A stretch of DNA of 7,925 nucleotides from Bdellovibrio sp. CG10_big_fil_rev_8_21_14_0_10_47_8 (GTDB taxonomy: Bacteria > Bdellovibrionota > Bdellovibrionia > Bdellovibrionales > Bdellovibrionaceae), in contig PEZR01000058.1 in assembly GCA_002773975.1 (NCBI GenBank), forward strand, positions 6,604 to 14,528. Reading direction: 5' to 3'. A program made the position numbers and the translations under genes. The notes beneath the pieces are model-generated. The model had not been told where the DNA came from, made no database searches, and saw only the letters and a list, made by a program, of their open reading frames with translations. Numbering within the stretch: position 1 is the first letter of the stretch; the number at the start of each line of letters is the position of its first letter. Shown one piece after another: positions 5,095 to 7,925 of this stretch.

Positions 5095-6023
5095 ATCAAT
5101 TCGTCCCGGACATCATGCCCTGACAACTTAAAGAAGACATCCGACAGACCCGACTGTCGCAAGGTCAAACTGATCCCCTGAACCAGGTTCATGACCCTTT
5201 GTGGATCATCATTGTCTTTCAGGTGAACATTCACCTGCTGCTTCACAACCTGAAATGCAAAATTATGGCTGCTCAATCTGGAAAGATAGTATTGAAGATC
5301 ACCCCGAGGTACCTGCAGCTCGATGACCTGTGTGCCCACCAAGCGCTGAATCAGCTCTCTGGGCGTTCCCACGGCCAAAACTTTTCCCCGGTCCATGATG
5401 GCAATTCGATCACAAATTTTTTCAGCTTCTTCCATATCATGAGTGGTCAAAAGCAAGGTTCGACCTTGAGCCTTCTCATTCTGAATCTGATTCCATACCC
5501 ATTGCCGTGCAGAAGGATCCAAGGACAACGTAGGTTCATCTAAAAAAAGAATTCGAGGTTCATTGATCAACGCCCTTGCAAAAACAAGTCTCTGACGAAA
5601 ACCGACAGGAAGCTCTGGCACTCGATGGTCCGCGTATTCCTCGAGTTTGACCAACTTCAAAAGATCCTCACAGCGTCGATGCAACAGATTTTTTTCGATC
5701 CCATGATAACGACCAAACAGGATCAAGTTTTCACGCACGCTGAGTTCGGTTTCCAATCCATCTTCGGTAGGAACAACTCCGATTTGACTTCTGATCTCTC
5801 GACCACTGTTTTTGATATTAAGACCAAGTATAAAAAGATCACCTTGATCAATTAGCGATGAGCCATACATCATCCGAATGGCGGTAGATTTACCAGCCCC
5901 ATTTGGCCCCAAAAGACCAAAACACTCACCCTGAAGCACCTCGAAATTAAGAGCTCCAATGGCGACGTCATTGTCATATCTTTTCATTAAACCGCGAGCT
6001 TCGATCGCAACAGATTTTTCCAT
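5091..6023 (-). CDS. ABC exporter ATPase, NodI/CcmA-like, with altered Q-loop
   Basis: This 310-aa protein is the nucleotide-binding subunit that powers the NodJ-like permease encoded right after it. It shows Walker A GPNGAGKST at 39-47, Walker B ILFLDEP at 158-164 with Asp162 and catalytic Glu163, the D-loop region SLDP at 167-170, and the H-loop THDMEEAE with His195. Two conserved points differ. The Q-loop reads GVVPTEDG, with Thr86 (codon ACC) where NodI-type proteins have Gln. The signature reads LPVGFRQRL at 138-146 instead of LSGGQ-like; LP(L/V)GF(K/R)QRL is, as I recall, a normal variant in some ABC-2 exporter ATPases. A C-terminal domain of about 90 residues (221-310) follows, as in NodI/DrrA-like proteins. 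The start is 92 nt after the typA stop, just behind a terminator-like hairpin, and its ribosome binding site is weak. Confidence 0.94.
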   Translation of the reverse strand: MEKSVAIEARGLMKRYDNDVAIGALNFEVLQGECFGLLGPNGAGKSTAIRMMYGSSLIDQGDLFILGLNIKNSGREIRSQIGVVPTEDGLETELSVRENLILFGRYHGIEKNLLHRRCEDLLKLVKLEEYADHRVPELPVGFRQRLVFARALINEPRILFLDEPTLSLDPSARQWVWNQIQNEKAQGRTLLLTTHDMEEAEKICDRIAIMDRGKVLAVGTPRELIQRLVGTQVIELQVPRGDLQYYLSRLSSHNFAFQVVKQQVNVHLKDNDDPQRVMNLVQGISLTLRQSGLSDVFFKLSGHDVRDELI

Positions 6024-6041
6024 CCCACTTGAGAGTAGCGG

Positions 6042-6091
6042 AAAAATGGTCGGCTTGCGAGGGTTCCCCTAGGAAGCCATCACAAACCGAC
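6042..6091 (-). terminator. Nested hairpin with T5 run: intrinsic terminator of typA, or ABC leader attenuator
   Basis: On the minus strand, GTCGGTTTG (6091-6083) pairs with CAAGCCGAC (6057-6049) over 9 bp with one G-U wobble. Inside, GGCTTCC (6078-6072) pairs with GGAACCC (6067-6061) with one mismatch around a TAGG loop. CA and then TTTTT (6046-6042) follow the stem. The hairpin starts 24 nt after the typA stop codon, as expected for a rho-independent terminator. The T-run ends only 18 nt before the ABC ATPase start codon, so the ABC genes must be expressed by read-through or from a promoter upstream of or within the hairpin. The plus strand has no T-run, so the structure works in one direction only. 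Confidence 0.7.
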
Positions 6092-6115
6092 AAAAGTCTA
6101 AATAGAGACCCAGCA

Positions 6116-7925
6116 CTAGCTGTCTGAAGTCGATTTACGTTTGCGTTTGTGTGGGTCTAGCTCCCGACATCGCAAACGAATATGATTTGGCGTTACCTCG
6201 ATGAGTTCATCCTCAGAAATCCACTCCATCGCCTGTTCCAAAGTCATGGGTTTTACTGGGACCAATCGAATGGCCTCATCACTGCCGGAGGCTCGAACGT
6301 TGGTCAATTTTTTCTCTCGTGTGATGTTGACCTCAAGGTCATTTTCCTTGGCATGCTCGCCGACGATCATTCCTTGGTAAACTTCGGTCTGTGGAATAAC
6401 AAACATACGTCCGCGCTCTTGCAGGTTCCAGATCGCATAAGCGACAGCAACACCTTGGCGATCAGAAATCATCGATCCATTTTGTCGAGCTTCGATCTCT
6501 CCACGGTAATCGTCATAGCCATCATATTGAGTATTCAATAAACCGGTTCCACGAGTATCAGTTAAGAACTCAGATCGATAACCAATCAAACCTCTGGCAG
6601 GTACTCGGAACTCCAAACGAGTTCTTCCGGAACCTTTGGTGGTCATATTGGCCATCACCCCTTTTCGAATCCCCATTTTCTCGGTAACGATTCCAGTGAA
6701 CTGATCTTCGATATCAATGATTGCGTGCTCAAAGGGCTCAAGCAGTCGATCACCTTCTTTTTTGAAAATAACCTGTGGTTTACTGACACAAAGTTCGAAA
6801 CCTTCACGTCGCATCTGCTCAACCAAAACCCCGAGCTGCAATTCTCCCCGTCCAATGACTTTAAAAGATTCATTGCTGTCTGTGCGCTCCATCCGAATAG
6901 CCACGTTATGAAGAAGCTCCTTTTCCAGACGCTCTAAAATCTGCCGACTGGTGACTTTTTTACCGTCGCGGCCAGCATAAGGGCCATCATTGACGGAAAA
7001 GATCACACCGACCGTAGGCTCTTCAACTCGGATTCGTGGCAATGGTGTCGGCTCCGAGGCAGAAGTGATCGTGTCACCAATTTGGAAGTCTTCCATACCT
7101 GCGACAATTGCAATGTCTCCGGCGCCAATTTCTTGAACCTGAACGGGTTGGTTCACGTGGTACTGATACAAGGCGCTGACTTTGAGTTTTTTATTTCCCT
7201 GCTCCATGGTGCAAAGAACATCGTCACCCACTTTGATTTTTCCCGCACGAACACGGCCAATTGCCAAACGGCCGACGAAGCTGTTGTAAGACAAATTAGA
7301 AACCAGGATCTGCAACGGTTTTCCAAGCTCCACCTTGGGTGGCGGAACAAGTTCAATGATTTTTTTATACATGACATCCAGATTCTCTGTTCTCACATCT
7401 GGATCCAAAGTCGCGCGGCCTTCTCGAGCCACGGCAAAAATGGTCGTGAAATCAGCCTGTTCTTCGGTGGCATCCAAATCAATGAAAAGATCAAACACTT
7501 CGTTCAAGACTTCCTGAATTCGAGCATCTGGACGATCGATCTTATTGATGCAAACCATGACCTTGATATTTTGCTCAAGAGCCTTTTTCAAAACAAATCG
7601 AGTTTGCGGCAATGGTCCTTCAGAGGCATCCACCAACAGCATAGCACCATCGACCATATTTAAAACCCGCTCAACTTCACCACCAAAGTCACTGTGCCCG
7701 GGGGTGTCGACGATATTGATTTTATAATCTTGGTAAACAAAGGAAGCATTTTTCGCTGCAATTGTAATCCCACGTTCTTTTTCAAGATCCATGGAGTCCA
7801 TCAAACGATCATCAACGTGTTCATTGTCACGGAAAGTTCCCGCTTGTTTGATCAAATGATCGACCAGAGTTGTTTTGCCGTGATCGACGTGCGCGATAAT
7901 AGCAATATTGCGAATTTTCGAAGGA
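6116..7925 (-). CDS. typA: GTPase TypA/BipA (5' end cut by right edge)
   Basis: TypA/BipA is a translational GTPase related to EF-G and LepA; it binds the ribosome and acts in 50S assembly and in growth under stress or low temperature. The frame stays open to the right edge. From the first complete codon at 7924 there are 602 residues before the stop, starting PSKIRNIAIIAHVDHGKTT, against about 607 in E. coli, so only a few N-terminal residues are missing. The GTPase motifs are complete: AHVDHGKT at 11-18, RGITI at 51-55, DTPGH at 73-77 and NKID at 127-130. The beta-barrel domain II, the EF-G-like domains and the BipA-specific C-terminal domain follow, with GRMFVIPQTEVYQGMIVGEH and the terminal IRLRCREL segment. 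A basic, serine-rich tail (HKRKRKSTSDS) closes the protein. A hairpin terminator begins 24 nt after the stop. Confidence 0.98.
   Translation of the reverse strand, partial: PSKIRNIAIIAHVDHGKTTLVDHLIKQAGTFRDNEHVDDRLMDSMDLEKERGITIAAKNASFVYQDYKINIVDTPGHSDFGGEVERVLNMVDGAMLLVDASEGPLPQTRFVLKKALEQNIKVMVCINKIDRPDARIQEVLNEVFDLFIDLDATEEQADFTTIFAVAREGRATLDPDVRTENLDVMYKKIIELVPPPKVELGKPLQILVSNLSYNSFVGRLAIGRVRAGKIKVGDDVLCTMEQGNKKLKVSALYQYHVNQPVQVQEIGAGDIAIVAGMEDFQIGDTITSASEPTPLPRIRVEEPTVGVIFSVNDGPYAGRDGKKVTSRQILERLEKELLHNVAIRMERTDSNESFKVIGRGELQLGVLVEQMRREGFELCVSKPQVIFKKEGDRLLEPFEHAIIDIEDQFTGIVTEKMGIRKGVMANMTTKGSGRTRLEFRVPARGLIGYRSEFLTDTRGTGLLNTQYDGYDDYRGEIEARQNGSMISDRQGVAVAYAIWNLQERGRMFVIPQTEVYQGMIVGEHAKENDLEVNITREKKLTNVRASGSDEAIRLVPVKPMTLEQAMEWISEDELIEVTPNHIRLRCRELDPHKRKRKSTSDS

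Noticed and set aside
5570..5640. LPVGF signature as proof of an inactive, decaying ABC ATPase.
   Set aside because: All other catalytic motifs except the Q-loop Gln are intact, the frame is full length and coupled to a complete permease, and LP(L/V)GF forms occur in working exporter families as far as I know.
6096..6110. GTCT-ctattt-AGAC followed by TTTT after typA as a terminator.
   Set aside because: The stem has only four Watson-Crick pairs; the nested hairpin with T5 just downstream is far stronger.
7082..7663. A 193-codon plus-strand open frame inside typA.
   Set aside because: It is fully antisense to a highly conserved GTPase frame, its translation resembles no known protein, and it has no evident start signals.

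Overview
The window is a compact bacterial segment with eight protein-coding genes, two of them cut by the window edges. The proteins (a MotAB stator pair, a BipA/TypA GTPase, a stand-alone GT51 peptidoglycan glycosyltransferase and a NodI/NodJ-like ABC exporter) point to a motile diderm. Short spacers, overlapping genes and overall protein style fit a Bdellovibrionota-type (Bdellovibrio-like) genome, but this is an impression from protein style and no marker here proves it. There is no rRNA, tRNA, insertion sequence, prophage or CRISPR array.

Layout, left to right. (1) 1-175, minus strand: the 5' end of a gene for an exported protein of unknown function. (2) 176-321: a spacer with a perfect 15-bp palindrome, a candidate promoter and five CAAGG pentamers. 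(3) 322-1805, minus strand: motA and motB, overlapping by ATGA, encoding the ion-driven flagellar stator. (4) 1806-1959: a divergent spacer with a foldable motA leader and a 9-bp direct repeat spaced by exactly 20 bp. (5) 1960-4328, plus strand: a tightly overlapped three-gene operon of PAP2 phosphatase, extended SDR/NAD-dependent epimerase and monofunctional GT51 glycosyltransferase (mtgA). (6) 4306-6023, minus strand: an ABC exporter pair, ATPase then ABC-2 permease, whose permease 3' end overlaps the mtgA 3' end by 23 bp. (7) 6024-6115: a spacer holding a strong nested hairpin followed by a T5 run, read as the typA terminator, only 18 nt before the ABC start codon. (8) 6116-7925, minus strand: typA/bipA, complete except for a few N-terminal residues beyond the right edge.

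How the genes work together. MotA and MotB form one complex. ATPase and permease form one transporter of unknown substrate. The plus-strand operon is the most interesting unit. GT51 enzymes polymerise lipid II and release undecaprenyl pyrophosphate, and some PAP2 membrane phosphatases dephosphorylate that carrier. A reductase/epimerase of the HpnA/dihydroflavonol-reductase type lies between them, translationally coupled to both, so the three may form a lipid-carrier or envelope-glycan module. This is inference from gene order. No clearly new system is visible; the best leads are this operon, a Thr in place of the Q-loop Gln in the ABC ATPase, and the structured spacers.
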